64,000 nt of DNA from Ooceraea biroi. Lineage: Eukaryota > Arthropoda > Insecta > Hymenoptera > Formicidae. The stretch is from the NCBI RefSeq assembly GCF_003672135.1, contig NC_039514.1, positions 15,444,057 to 15,508,056 of the forward strand. The letters run 5' to 3'. Of the stretch, positions 22,726-35,279 are shown one piece after another. Under the pieces are notes generated by a model. The model was given only the letters and a program-made list of their open reading frames with translations, had not been told where the DNA came from and made no database searches. How positions within the stretch are numbered: the first letter of the stretch is position 1; each line of letters begins with the position of its first letter. The position numbers and the translations under genes are program-made.

Positions 22726-24559
22726 TTAAGGGGATGCTGGAGTTGCTAGTGAACTATTTTTTCACTACAGCGATGGTAATTGCAGTTTCGAAAATTCTCT
22801 TTATTGTTTGTGCGGAATAAAAAATCCTTTTCCACAAATGAAGTATAGATAGAAAGAAAGCCCGCTCTACAGGACTTTATATTCAAAATGGAAAAAAGTT
22901 AAAAACTTGCATTTGTCTTTTCTAACTTTTTTCCTGTAGAGCGGACTTTCTTTCTATCTATGCTTCATTTGTGGAAAAGGATTTTTTATTCTGCACAAGC
23001 AATAAGGAGAATTTTCGAAATTGCAATTATCAACGCTATAGTGAAAAAATAGTTCACTAGCAACTCCAGCTTCCCCTTAATAAACGCGGACGCCGATGGA
23101 AAGTTATGCGTCAAACGTCTGTGAAATGACAGTTCATTGTTCAAAAGCAAGCGCAAGTATAAAATAGCAATCTGATAAAATATTAATAATAAAGAACAAG
23201 TTAAGGGGATGCTGGAGTTGCTAGTGAACTATTTTTTCACTATAGCGATGGTAATTGCAGTTTCGAAAATTCTCTTTATTGTTCGTGCGGAATAAAAAAT
23301 CCTTTTCCACAAATGAAGTATAGATAGAAAGAAAGCCCGCTCTACAGGACTTTATATTCAAAATTGAAAAAAGTTAGAAAAGACAAATGCAAGTTTTTAA
23401 CTTTTTTCCATTTTGAGTATAAAGTCCTGTAGAGCGGGCTTTCTTTCTATCTATACTTCATTTGTGGAAAAGGATTTTTTATTCCGCACGAACAATAAAG
23501 AGAATTTTCGAAACTGCAATTACCATCGCTATAGTGAAAAAATAGTTCACTAGCAACTCCAGCATCCCCTTAACTTGTTCTTTATTATTAATATTTTATC
23601 AGATTGCTATTTTATACTTGCGCTTGCTTTTGAACAATGAACTGTCATTTCACAGACGTTTGACGCATAACTTTCCATCGGCGTCCGCGTTTATTAAGGG
23701 GAAGCTAGAGTTGCTAGTGAACTATTTTTTCACTATAGCGTTGATAATTGCAATTTCGAAAATTCTCCTTATTGCTTGTGCAGAATAAAAAATCCTTTTC
23801 CACAAATGAAGCATAGATAGAAAGAAAGCCCGCTCTACAGGACTTTATATTCAAAATTGAAAAAAGTTAGAAAAGACAAATGCAAGTTTTTAACTTTTTT
23901 CCATTTTGAGTATAAAGTCCTGTAGAGCGGGCTTTCTTTCTATCTATACTTCATTTGTGGAAAAGGATTTTTTATTCCGCACGAACAATAAAGAGAATTT
24001 TCGAAACTGCAATTACCATCGCTATAGTGAAAAAATAGTTCACTAGCAACTCCAGCATCCCCTTAACTTGTTCTTTATTATTAATATTTTATCAGATTGC
24101 TATTTTATACTTGCGCTTGCTTTTGAACAATGAACTGTCATTTCACAGACGTTTGACGCATAACTTTCCATCGGCGTCCGCGTTTATTAAGGGGAAGCTA
24201 GAGTTGCTAGTGAACTATTTTTTCACTATAGCGTTGATAATTGCAATTTCGAAAATTCTCCTTATTGCTTGTGCAGAATAAAAAATCCTTTTCCACAAAT
24301 GAAGCATAGATAGAAAGAAAGCCCGCTCTACAGAACTTTATATTCAAAATTGAAAAAAGTTAGAAAAGACAAATGCAAGTTTTTAACTTTTTTCCAATTT
24401 GAGTATAAAGTCCTGTAGAGCGGGCTTTCTTTCTATCTATACTTCATTTGTGGAAAAGGATTTTTTATTCCGCACAAACAATAAAGAGAATTTTCGAAAC
24501 TGCAATTACCATCGCTATAGTGAAAAAATAGTTCACTAGCAACTCCAGCTTCCCCTTAA
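22726..24559. repeat. Tandem array of TTAA foldback MITEs (family A), locus 3
   Basis: Four TTAA-bounded foldbacks: 22726-23080 (355 bp), 23201-23573, 23694-24066 and 24187-24559 (373 bp each). Spacings are 475, 493 and 493 bp. The first spacer (23081-23200) is the reverse complement of the other two (23574-23693, 24067-24186), so the array contains an inversion about the second element. Units 3 and 4 share private changes (GGGGAAGCTAGAG, GTTGATAATTGC), showing recent local duplication. Confidence 0.92.
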
Positions 24560-25479
24560 TTACTAAATTTTTTACAGCGGAGTATACTCGTCAATTATAT
24601 CCGAGTACTTGCGGACTGCATTACTTGGATCTGCTTGTACATTTTCCTTCCAGTTCTACTTTTACACATTAAGTAAATATTACTTAACATTAAGTAAATA
24701 TGTACTCAAGCTCTGGAGGAAGAGAGAGAGGGAGGGGGAAGGAGAGAAAGAGAGGGAGAGAGAAGGATCGAGAATTCGAGACGCGACAAATGGACCTAGT
24801 AACACACATTTCGACGAGTCACTTATTAGTGTATGCGAGAGTACTGTTAAAGTGTTTGGTGTCTTCTCACGGCCGGAAGAAAAATACGTGAAAGCTAACG
24901 AAAACTGTCCGAAATAACCGAAGTAAGAAAGTAGGTAACGTGAAAGCGGTCTGCGGTGTGGGATATATAACCTCAAATGCTTGACGCTAATATGTATTTG
25001 TTTATCTGATTAACAAAATTATTCCGTGCAATCAATTTAGGTGAAATTATTAATAGAAAATGGTCAACATTGTATGCGATTATCCTTCGCTTTTGAAAAT
25101 TAATATCTAGTGTAAACAGTAATTTTTACAAGAAGTCAATTGCAATTTACTTTATAAATTCGGTTACATGGTACTTACTTGTATTATTTTATAACCATGA
25201 TTTTTCTGAATTAAATATTGATATTAATTATTAATATCTGTTATATTAATATCTTCTATTTATTATACAGTAAGTACAATATATGCGTTTACACGATGTG
25301 CAACAAAATATTTCAACACGTTCAAAAATCTCTATAAGAGTAAAAGGCATTGAAACATTAATTACTGTAGAAATTTAACGTGATAACATTTTCTACATAA
25401 GATAACAGTTTTTACATTACATAACATAAGAAGCAATAAAATAACATAAACATGAGAGATGAGAGATTAATGCATAACA
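24560..25479. other. Intergenic, nothing recognised
   Basis: AT-rich sequence with a GA-rich purine tract at about 24718-24770. The antisense ORF of the tract (24680-24976 minus) is Ser/Leu-rich low complexity. It includes the 3' flank of the minus-strand reductase exons. Confidence 0.5.
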
Positions 25480-26303
25480 TTAGAAAGGAAACTCTGGATG
25501 CTCTGTAATGCCCTTCATGAAACTGAAATCACATATGCGCGCTGATTCTCCCATGTCAAGAGCTCTTAACTTCTCCATATCCTTAACTTCCAATTCCCAA
25601 TCAAATAATTGTATGTTCTCTTGAATTCTCTTAGGATTTGTGCTTTTCGGTATGGCTATTATGCCCCTTTGGACGATAAATTTGAGCAGTATTTGAGCAG
25701 GAGTCTTATTGTATGCTTTTGCCATTTCTAACACGGTGGGATTTTCCAACATATTAGGTATGGTCTCTGTCATTCCGACTTGCTTCACATATCCACGCGT
25801 ACCCAGAGGCGAATACGCTGTTACGCTGATTTTGTTGTCCCGGCAAAATTTCACCTACGAGGAATGTCAGTATATTAGAAATTTTATATTTATAAAACTA
25901 AACCTCCGAATCGAGAGAGAGAGAGAGAGACAGGAAAAATCAAATTTACCAATTCCTTCTGCTGGAAATACAGGTGCGATTCAATCTGCAAGTTTGAGAT
26001 CGCCAGCTCAGCGTTAGCCAAGATACGTTTTATTTGAGTCACGTTAAAATTGGACAGTCCGATCGCTCTTGTACGTCCCTCCTGAACCTGTTGTTCCATC
26101 ATCGACCATACTTTCAAGTGATCCGTGTTTACGTCCATTCTTATTTCGCCTTTTTCATTACGAGGATGCAAATCATCCCCAGCTTCTTCAAACGCAAACG
26201 GAGTATGCACCAGGTATAGATCCAGATAACTCAGTTGCAAATTATGGAGCGATCTCATAATCCACTTTTTTATGTCTCCAGGTCTGTTACCACTGGGAGG
26301 TAC
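25480..26303 (-). CDS. Aldo-keto reductase, 3' half only
   Basis: Two exons, 26303-25950 (118 codons) and 25854-25480 (124 codons plus stop), encode the C-terminal 242 residues of an AKR1-like NADPH-dependent carbonyl reductase. The fragment begins VPPSGNRPGD, then LSYLDLYLVHTPF with the catalytic His of the HxP-type site, IGLSNFNV, QIESHLYFQQ, ITAYSPLG-like VTAYSPLGTRG and the IPKSTNP cofactor loop. Exon 1 starts in phase 0 after an AACTAG acceptor, so it should follow an exon ending VTK. No such exon exists upstream on this strand in the window. A TACAGGG transposon lies only 20 bp beyond the acceptor. The matching 5' half lies on the plus strand at 28.7 kb and 35.3 kb. Confidence 0.9.
25913..25931. 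repeat. (GA)n microsatellite in AKR intron
   Basis: GAGA run in the 95-bp intron between the two reductase exons. It supplies a CT-rich tract before the acceptor on the minus strand. Confidence 0.9.
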
Positions 26304-26323
26304 CTAGTTACATACGTCGTGTA

Positions 26324-27088
26324 TACAGGGTGTCCCGGGTTTTAACCGACAAACTGCGGGAGCATATTCTACTAGTGGAAATAAGAAAAAACTCTTATAT
26401 CGAGTTTGCTTAGAAATGCTTTATTACAAAGTTATAAACCAATATTGAAAAGAAATATCAGATAAGTAACAACGGAACATAGTGTAGAATTTGGAAGGTC
26501 CAAGATGTTTATGTTACGTGTATTCACATGTATTCATGTTCACTATGTTGAAACGATTCAGTATGATTGTTACTTTCACAACAGTAGCCGTTAGATTTCA
26601 ATCGTCGTGTCAACTAGCGATTACTATCAGAATGCCAAAAGTGTTTTCAAATGAGGAATACACCGATATTCATTTCGTGTACGGATTCTGTGACGGAAAT
26701 GCACGAGCTGCCGTACGAGAGTATCAACGTAGATTTCCTAACAGGAGAGTACCAGATAGATTTAAAGCAACGAATTACTAATTCAGTTACTGAGATGCAA
26801 CAAAATTTTCGGGAATGTCGTACCGTAACAAATTCTGTACTACGTCGATGTCTAGCTCGTATCGATGTGCAAGGACAACATTTTGAAACGCGTCACTAAA
26901 TCATTGCGTAGATAATTTTTATTTTTGTGAAAAACTCCGTTGTTACTTATCTGATATTTCTTTTCAATATTGGTTTATAACTTTGTAATAAAGCATTTCT
27001 AAGCAAACTCGATATAAGAATTTTTTCTTATTTCCACTAGTAGAATATGCTCCCGCAGTTTGTCGGTTAAAACCCGGGACACCCTGTA
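26324..27088 (+). mobile_element. TACAGGG-ended DNA transposon with DUF4817-like fragment
   Basis: Inverted ends TACAGGGTGTCCCGGGTTTT extend for about 150 bp and are nearly identical, with TA flanks on both sides. Inside, a plus-strand frame (about 26630-26780) reads MPKVFSNEEYTDIHFVYGFC and then REYQRRFPNRRVP. This is the HTH-like DUF4817 region found at the N-terminus of many insect Tc1/mariner-type transposases. The rest of the transposase is missing, so the element is non-autonomous. It inserted 20 bp from an aldo-keto reductase splice acceptor. Confidence 0.85.
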
Positions 27089-27090
27089 TA

Positions 27091-27451
27091 ATAAATATAT
27101 ACATATACACAGGATGTTTTAGAAAAGAAATTACAGACTTTGAAGGATAGTGGTATGGACCAAAATAAGAAAACAAGTCTTAATAAACTCGGGTCCTAAA
27201 ACCAATTTTTAAAAAATTATGTCTCAATTTTGTATTTGTTTTTGTATTTTGTAGATATTTGTCAGTGTTTTTGCTCCTCGAGCATTAGATCGTGGAAGAG
27301 TTCATATTATTTGGCCCATTTTATATATATATATATCTCAATTTATTATATATATCTCAAAGTTTGTAACCCTTTTTCTAAACCATTCTCTTTCCCTGTG
27401 TGTATGTGTGGACGCGCGCGCGTACGCACACATGCACTTGGTGTTTCTCGA
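27091..27451. other. Unique sequence with a second TIR-like remnant
   Basis: Begins with ACACAGGATGTTTTAGAAAA, which resembles the outer end of another ACAGG-type transposon, then AT repeats. No gene is seen. At about 27452 it joins abruptly to the truncated family B element. Confidence 0.4.
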
Positions 27452-28039
27452 TTATTTTGATTTGAATATATCGCCTGTAGAGGTCGTCCTGGAGGCATCT
27501 TAGTGCAGCCGGCATTGTAAAATTCGTGAGCATTCTCCTGCCTCCAAATTTCATCCAAACTGAAAAATTGAAATATTTTCTTCTTATTTATGAATTCCCA
27601 TCGTCGATGAACCTTTAATATTCATAAAAACATTAAGTTAAACAATTATTTTTGCATGAAAAAGTTCAAAAACTTTGCCTAAAAATCGTACTTTTGTGTT
27701 CTAAGCTCCACCATTTTGGCACTTTTCAACTTTTTCTTCTCTCTTGGTTCATCGACGATGGGAATTCATAATATACGAGAAGATATTTCAAATTTTTCAG
27801 TTTAGACGAAATTTGGAGGCGGAGAATGCTCACCAATTTGCAATGCCGGCGACGCGGCTGCACTAAGATTTCTCCAGGACGACCTCTACAAGCGATATAT
27901 TCAAATCAAAAAATAATTTTTTTTATCTTTAACATGTACTAATAAATGCATCAAAGTTTTAAATGATCCGCTGTATAGTTTTCTCCAAAAAAATTCGTAA
28001 AATATACCTTTTTCAGCGTTCTAAGCAGGCTCCCCTTAA
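27452..28039. mobile_element. TTAA foldback MITE (family B), left arm truncated
   Basis: Matches 29577-30150 and most of 49439-50166 but lacks the outer left arm. The right end is intact at TTAA 28036-28039. It carries many one-base differences from the 29.4-kb copy, mostly in homopolymers. This is the start of a duplicated segment that continues to the N gap. Confidence 0.85.
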
Positions 28040-28711
28040 TCCTTTCGGATTTGGATTTCTCACTACACAGTCTTATATCAATAATAAGAAGCGGAAACGC
28101 AATATGCTTATTGATAAGATTTATTTTAATAGCTTGTCGGCGATTAATGCGTGAAAGAACATTATAATCGTGATTTCCGTTCACGATTTACAATTGTTCG
28201 TTACAATTATCATTTGCACTCCACAAATAATTTGCTTTCGCCGAACAAATAAATCAAATAAAAGCAGTAGCATTTTATGTGATGTTAATTGTAATTGCTC
28301 TTAATTTTAATTATTTAACTTCAATTCACTTTCGTGCCTTTAGTTTGTTTTAGATAAGATAAAAATTAGATCGCATCTCGCTTGTGATCTTATCTCTCAG
28401 ATTTCTTAATAATGAGGTCAAGTCTCATTTCACATTTCTCAATTCACAGAATGAAATTCACGTGGCTCTCTTTTCCTTGAACGTAACAATATTTATGTAG
28501 ACAACTGTAGCGAATGAGATATTTGCAGATGAAATATATTGAACACCTGCAGTAGAAGTGTGCCACGTTGTGCTTGAATGATTATAGAAAGATAGAATGA
28601 CCGTAAGCGAAGGTTTTAAAGAATATAGTAGTGTGGGTGAAGGGTACTTTCAGCACCGCTTTACGATGATCTCCCAGTCTTGTTTCGGCATTCTCTCAGC
28701 GTGCATTGAAT
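28040..28711 (+). promoter_or_regulatory. 5' flank of AKR copy A
   Basis: AT-rich upstream sequence of the reductase start, duplicated at 30151-30630 plus 35089-35279. No gene is recognised in it. The promoter role is inferred from position. Confidence 0.35.
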
Positions 28712-29036
28712 ATGGCGTCGAATTCAAGCGTGCTTCTGCCGACAGGGCAAACAATCCCATTCTGGGATTTGGAACTTGGCAAGTAAGTTCAGGGAGCAAT
28801 TCATGTTGTAATTCAAACAGAAAAAGAGTAACGATATAGATTCATAATGTAATATGTATATGATAAAAGGCAAGTGGAGAGGAATTAGAAGCAGCTCTGG
28901 ACGCGGCTCTGGAAGCCGGATACAGGCACATAGATACAGCAACGGTCTATGAAAACGAGAGCATTATTGGCAATGTTCTGAAGAATGGTTGGATTCTGGT
29001 AAAATCGAGCGATCGGATCTGTTCATCGTAACGAAG
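28712..29036 (+). pseudogene. Aldo-keto reductase, 5' exons, copy A (frameshifted, cut by gap)
   Basis: Exon 1 (28712-28782) starts MASNSSVLLPTGQT and exon 2 (28870-29036) encodes LEAALDAALEAGYRHIDTAT, then VYENESIIGNVL and SDLFIVTK. It includes the catalytic Asp and Tyr (HIDTATVY) and Lys (VTK) of the family. Exon 1 is one base short before PILGFGTWQ and exon 2 is one base short at KKWLD; each deletion is absent from copy B at 35.3 kb. The donor GTACGT follows VTK in phase 0. The sequence then reaches a 100-N gap. The frameshifts are more likely sequencing errors than true decay (inference). Confidence 0.8.
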
Positions 29037-29083
29037 GTACGTAACGCAAGCTCCGCCACATCTCTAAATACCATAAAGAAATA

Positions 29084-29183
29084 NNNNNNNNNNNNNNNNN
29101 NNNNNNNNNNNNNNNNNNNNNNNNNNNNNNNNNNNNNNNNNNNNNNNNNNNNNNNNNNNNNNNNNNNNNNNNNNNNNNNNNNN
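29084..29183. other. Assembly gap, 100 N
   Basis: Exactly 100 N, the convention for a scaffold gap of unknown size. It falls 47 bases after a reductase donor site and between two copies of the same segment. Confidence 0.99.
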
Positions 29184-29432
29184 ATGTATTGTCAGCCGTT
29201 AAACCGCACCTCTCCTAAAATGCATTAAAATGCATTATGCATTTTAAAACCATCGCATGCAACAGCGCACGACGTAAGGTGTGTTTTACTTACACATTTC
29301 AATATCTTAAGACGGCTGGGACAGTATCTTCGGAAAAGCTCGCTACATTCAGCCCCGCAGTTTATGCAAACATACATTTGAGATAAACTAATATGATCTG
29401 AAATAATAATGATAATGAATGTATGAATGGAC
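29184..29432. other. Short unique stretch after gap
   Basis: About 250 bases with no recognisable feature. Confidence 0.5.
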
Positions 29433-30150
29433 TTAAGGGGGAGCTGCTTTAGAACGTTTGAAAATAAGGTATAATTTTACGAATTTTTTGGAGAAACTAT
29501 ACAGCGGATCATTATAAAACTTTGATGCATTTATTAGTACATTGTTAAAGATAAAAAAAATTATTTTTTGATTTGAATATATCGCTGTAGAGGTCGTCCT
29601 GGAGGCATCTTAGTGCAGCCGGCATTGTAAATTCGTGAGCATTCTCCTGCCTCCAAATTTCATCCAAACTGAAAAATTGAAATATTTTCTTCTTATTTAT
29701 GAATTCCCATCGTCGATGAACCTTTAATATTCATAAAACATTAAGTTAAACAATTATTTTGCATGAAAAAGTTCAAAAACTTTGCCTAAAAATCGTACTT
29801 TTGTGTTCTAAGCTCCACCATTTTGGCACTTTCAACTTTTTTCTTCTCTCTTTGGTTCATCGACGATGGGAATTCATAAATAACGAGAAGATATTTCAAT
29901 TTTTCAGTTTAGACGAAATTTGGAGGCAGGAGAATGCTCACCAATTTGCAATGCCGGCGACGCGGTGCACTAAGATTTCTCCAGGACGACTCTACAAGCG
30001 ATATATTCAAATCAAAAAATAATTTTTTTTATCTTTAAACATGTACTAATAAATGCATCAAAGTTTTATAATGATCCGCTGTATAGTTTCTCCAAAAAAA
30101 TTCGTAAAATATACCTTATTTTCAGCGTTCTAAAGCAGGCTCCCCCTTAA
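29433..30150. mobile_element. TTAA foldback MITE (family B), full length
   Basis: TTAA at both ends (29433-29436, 30147-30150), with arms that are reverse complements and begin GGGGGAGC. The interior contains ATTCCCATCGTCGATGAACC and its inverted copy. About 718 bp, non-coding. Confidence 0.9.
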
Positions 30151-30630
30151 TCCTTTCGGATTTGGATTCTCACTACACAGTCTTATATCAATAATAAGAA
30201 GCGGAAACGCAATATGCTTATTGATAAGATATTAATTTTAATAGCTTGTCGCGCGATTAATGCGTGAAAGAACATTATAATCGTGATTTCCGTTCACGAT
30301 TTACAAATGTTCGTTACAATTATCATTTGCACTCCACAAATAATTTGCTTTCGCGAACAAATAAATCAGAAATAAAAGCAGTAGCATTTTATGTGATGTT
30401 AATTGTAATTGCTCTTAATTTTAATTATTTTAACTTCAATTCACTTTCGTGCCTTTAGTTTGTTTTAGATAAGATAAAAATTAGATCGCATCTCGCTTGT
30501 GATCTTATCTCTCAGATTTCTTAATAATGAGGTCAAGTCTCATTTCACATTTCTCAATTCACAGAATGAAATTCACGTGGCTCTCTTTTCCTTGAACGTA
30601 ACAATATTTATTGTAGACAACTGTAGCGAA
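30151..30630 (+). repeat. Duplicate of 28040-28518 (AKR upstream segment)
   Basis: Matches the sequence upstream of AKR copy A with scattered one-base indels, up to the word TGTAGCGAA at 30630. The homologous sequence then resumes at 35089, after the AT-rich block. Confidence 0.9.
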
Positions 30631-33600
30631 ATAATGGATTCAATGAAAAATTGATTTATGATGATGATTGAAATGAAAGTATAATTTTTCATAAAAATGA
30701 AATTTGAAAAAATAAAATTGATATATGTATTATATAAAAATGTTTATTAATGAATTGAAAATTTGAAAAATGTATGAATAAAAAATGTGCTGAAAAAAAT
30801 GATAATATGATGATATAATGATATATATCTTGAATTGATGATATGAAGAATAGAATAATTATATTGAAAATTATAATAAAATAATAATAATAATATTAAT
30901 AATATATTTCAAATAATAAAAATAAATAATAATTGAATGATAATGATTAAAAAAAATATAATTAAAAGGAGTAGTTTAATGAAAGATTAAAATTAAATTG
31001 TATGAAATATCAATTTTATTAGGGATAAATTATAATGAATGTGATTTTAGAATAAAATTGAGTCAATGATAATGAATAATTGAGAAATCAATTTAAATGC
31101 ATTGTATATAAATTGAAAAAATTATTTATAAATAAAAATAAATAATATATAAATGAAATATGTGATTAATAAATTATAAATGTATAATGAATAAATGAAT
31201 TAATAATATATTTGAATTATTGAAATATTGGAATGTTTGAATTGGGGAATGAAATAATAAATTAAAATAATTATGTATTAGATGAATTAATGTTGTGTGT
31301 GGAATGAGTTTATAATAAATAATTTTACATAAACTGTAATTTGAATTCATCAAATTGTCGATTATGAAGATATATTGAGGTGCAATTTGAAAAAAAATAT
31401 TATAAAATTGATATCTGATTATATTAAACATTGTGATTTGAAATTAATTGAAATTAATTTATTAATTATTATTCATTAATATAAAAAAATGAATTTCTAT
31501 GGAAATGTAAAATAAATACAATATTGATTGATAATTATTATAACTTATATAAATTACATTGATGATATTTAAAAAAATGTTCATTATAAATGAAATGATA
31601 AAGAATATTTGGAGTTAAAAATTTTTATTCAAATGAATTAATGTTGAAAATAAAAAATGATTAAGTATTAAAATATGTGAATATTAATAGGGGAATGGAA
31701 ATAAATTAAATGGATGTATTGATTATATAAATGAATGAATCAGTATAAAAATCATTGATAACATTATTGATATATAACAGAAAATGAAAAAATAAAAAGT
31801 AAAATATTATAATGAATTGGATTAATGCTAATATAAATATAAATGAAGATATGTTGTTGATAAATGAGAAATAAATGTATGCATTGAAATTTGATAATAT
31901 AAATCATGATGAAATTGTGTTCATAATTGAGTTGATATGATTATAATTAAATAATGAAATAATATAAATACATAAAAATTTAATTATGTATAATATATAA
32001 TAATATATGGAGAATACATTGATATTAAATATTTAAATATAATGCATTATTGATCATCATTTTATGATTTCAAAATTGAAAATGTAAATGATTAATAATT
32101 TACAAAAGTATAAATAAAATATGAATGATAATTTAATATAATAAAAAATTTGATTTATATAAACATATGAAAATATAAAATTATGAGAAACATGAATGAG
32201 AAAATGTATTATATGATGAATATATTTTAATATGAGATTTAAATTATGAATGAATATATTTAAAAATATAAATTATAGAAAATCAAATTTATGATTTATA
32301 TCATAGGAAATTATTGAATTGATATTTATGAAAAATAAAATTTATTGGGAATATGAGATATTTAAGAAAATGATTAATAAATATGAATGAATTGAAATTA
32401 AATGAATAATAATTAAATATTTTATTAAATTGAATTGAATCATAATTGATGAATAACGATATATATTTAATAAAAAAAAAGTATTGAAAAATAAAGAATG
32501 TACAATAATAATATGTTGAATTTATAAAAAATATGAATATAAAAAATTAATCAATTATGAATTATGAAAAAAAATGATTTAATTTGATAATTAAGAAAAT
32601 TGAATATAGAATAATATATGATGAGTAAATTTTATAGAATTAATGACAAAAATGAATGAATTATAAATAATATTAATTTTTAATAGATAATGAAAATGAA
32701 AAATAAAATATAATGAAATTTTTTTATTATGTTTAATCAATGAAAAATTCTTATTATAATAAATAATATGCTTAATAATATTATCATATAATTTAAATTA
32801 ATCTAAAAAAAATCCAAATATTAATCATCATAAATAAATGATACTGCAAATTATGAAATTGTATTGTGAGAATCAAAATTATAAGAATATTTATAAAGTG
32901 AATATTTGATTTATATTATAAATCTAAATTGATATACAAAAAATGATTATGAATGTAAATTTGATAATGATATTTTAATATTTGAAATTATTTATAATTG
33001 ATGACATTTAATATGAGCCGAAAAATATATAAATGATCATCTGAATAATTATATTGAATTAAAGAATATTGCGTAATGATAATAAATATTAAATATGAGA
33101 GAATAAATTTATATAAAATTTAAATAATTTAATAAAAAATGAATAATAATCTTAATTTAATACAAATTTATATAAATGAATATTTAATATGAAAAAATAA
33201 TAAATGAATAAAATATAATGATGTGAATTTGAAGAATATGATGAATGTGTGTATAATGTGAACAAATAAAATGAAATTGATAAATATATTTGTTTTATTT
33301 TTTTTGTTGGAAAATAATATGTGCTAAATGATATGAATATAATTATCAGAATGAGATTATATAATTGATAAAATATAAAATTTATTGAAAATATGCAATA
33401 AAATATAAATATGATGGAGAATATTTGAGATTGAATATAATTTATATATCCAATAGTCAAAAATATAAATCATAATATAAATATAAATATTGATGAATAA
33501 AAATTATCACTGATTGGAAATATATAATGTTATTGTTAATTAATTGATATATAAATTAATATGCATTTGAAATAATGCATAATATGAAATTGGTAATAAA

Positions 33601-35088
33601 AATATATAAATAATTGTAAATTGATATGAGCTGACTTATGAAAAATGTCTTAAATAATAATGATATGTCCAATGATTGAGTAAAAATTATGATTATTTGA
33701 TTAATAAAATTATAAAGAATAAATCAATATAATTAAATTTTTTGTGGATATTTATTGATGAAATATTTATGAATGTGAGTTATAAATTCACTATAATAAA
33801 ATCAATCGTCACATTATTTATTTGTAATGATGAATGTTATTATATGAATTATATATACAATGAAGAATGATGATAAAATTATGAATGACTAACATATAGA
33901 ATTAAGTAATTATGTCCATATCGATCTTGGAATACCAGCTGATGTAATTTAAATAGAATGAAAAGATAATAAATTAAAATGATTAAATTGATTGATAAAA
34001 TAAATATGTTAAAATGATAATTAAATCAATTGATAAAATGATATATATAATTTGATGATTATGATGTTAATAAATTATAATGTTAATATGTTTATATCTT
34101 ATAATATGACATTTGATAATGAGATTTTATTAATAAATATTTATGTATAATATTGAATTAATAAATTAATGGAGTATGAAAAAATAAATTGTATTATGAA
34201 ATAATGCTAATTATAAAATGTTATATATTTTAATTTGATGAGTGATCATAGGAAATAATAAAAAAAATATGTTGTATTTTTGATAATTGAGCTTATGTGA
34301 AAATAGTATTTTTAAAAAATAAATAATATAATATTTAAATGATGTGTATATAAAATTGAATTGATAATTTGTATGATTTATAATATTGATGAATAAATAA
34401 GTGGAATCATTATTAAATGAAATTTATTAATATTGAATTTAAATTAAATAAATGGGAATTGAGATTTCATTTTTTTTTTTTTTTTTTTTTTATAATGATT
34501 TTAAATAGAGATTATATAAAAAATAAATAATATTGTATGAAATATTGATTGAATATTAATGGAAATATAATGAAATAATGAAAATAGCTATGTATTGTGA
34601 GAAAATAAATTATTAAATTCTAATGATATATAACTGAATTAAGTGTGTGATGTAAAAGAGATAAAAAATTTAAATGGTATATGAGACAAAACTTGAAATT
34701 TGATGTATATGATAAATAAAACTGATATGAAGTGAAAATGTGATATGAATTTTAATAATAAATTATATTTAATAAAGATGATTTTATACAAAATGTTAAT
34801 AATGAATGAGTGTATATAATGTAATATAATTAACAAAATTTAATAAATATTATAAATGATAATAATTATAAACAAATAGATAAAAAATTATAATGAAAAA
34901 ATATGAGATGAATAATAGTAAATAAATTTATTGATGATGAGAATGATAATAATAATTAATTAATGAAAAAAATATTAATAATTGAAAAATGCTGAATTAC
35001 ATAAATGCTTATAAATTAAAAAATTTATATCATTAATTGAATATATGTTGAAAATATGAATATAATTATAAATGATATAAATTATAAT
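30631..35088. other. 4.46-kb AT-rich, C-poor block interrupting AKR copy B
   Basis: Very AT-rich, low-complexity sequence built from words such as AATGAA, ATAAATG and GATAAT, with G clearly commoner than C on the plus strand over its whole length. No ORF on either strand is a recognisable protein; the longest, 102 codons, is Ile/Phe/Tyr-rich as expected from composition. A T run of about 20 lies at 34472-34491. It sits exactly between GCGAA and TGAGAT, which are adjacent in copy A (28.5 kb), and has no inverted ends. No TSD, tRNA or rRNA was seen. Confidence 0.85.
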
Positions 35089-35279
35089 TGAGATATTTGC
35101 AGATGAAATATATTGAACACCTGCAGTAGAAGTGTGCCACGTTGTGCTTGAATGATTATAGAAAGATAGAATGACCGTAAGGAGTTTTTAAAATATAGTA
35201 GTGGGTGAAGGGTACTTTCAGCACCGCTTTACGATGATCTCCCAGTCTTGTTTCGGCATTCTCTCAGCGTGCATTGAAT

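Noticed and set aside
30631..35088. AT-rich block as endosymbiont or mitochondrial DNA
   Set aside because: No rRNA, tRNA or recognisable protein on either strand; endosymbiont and mitochondrial DNA would be densely coding.
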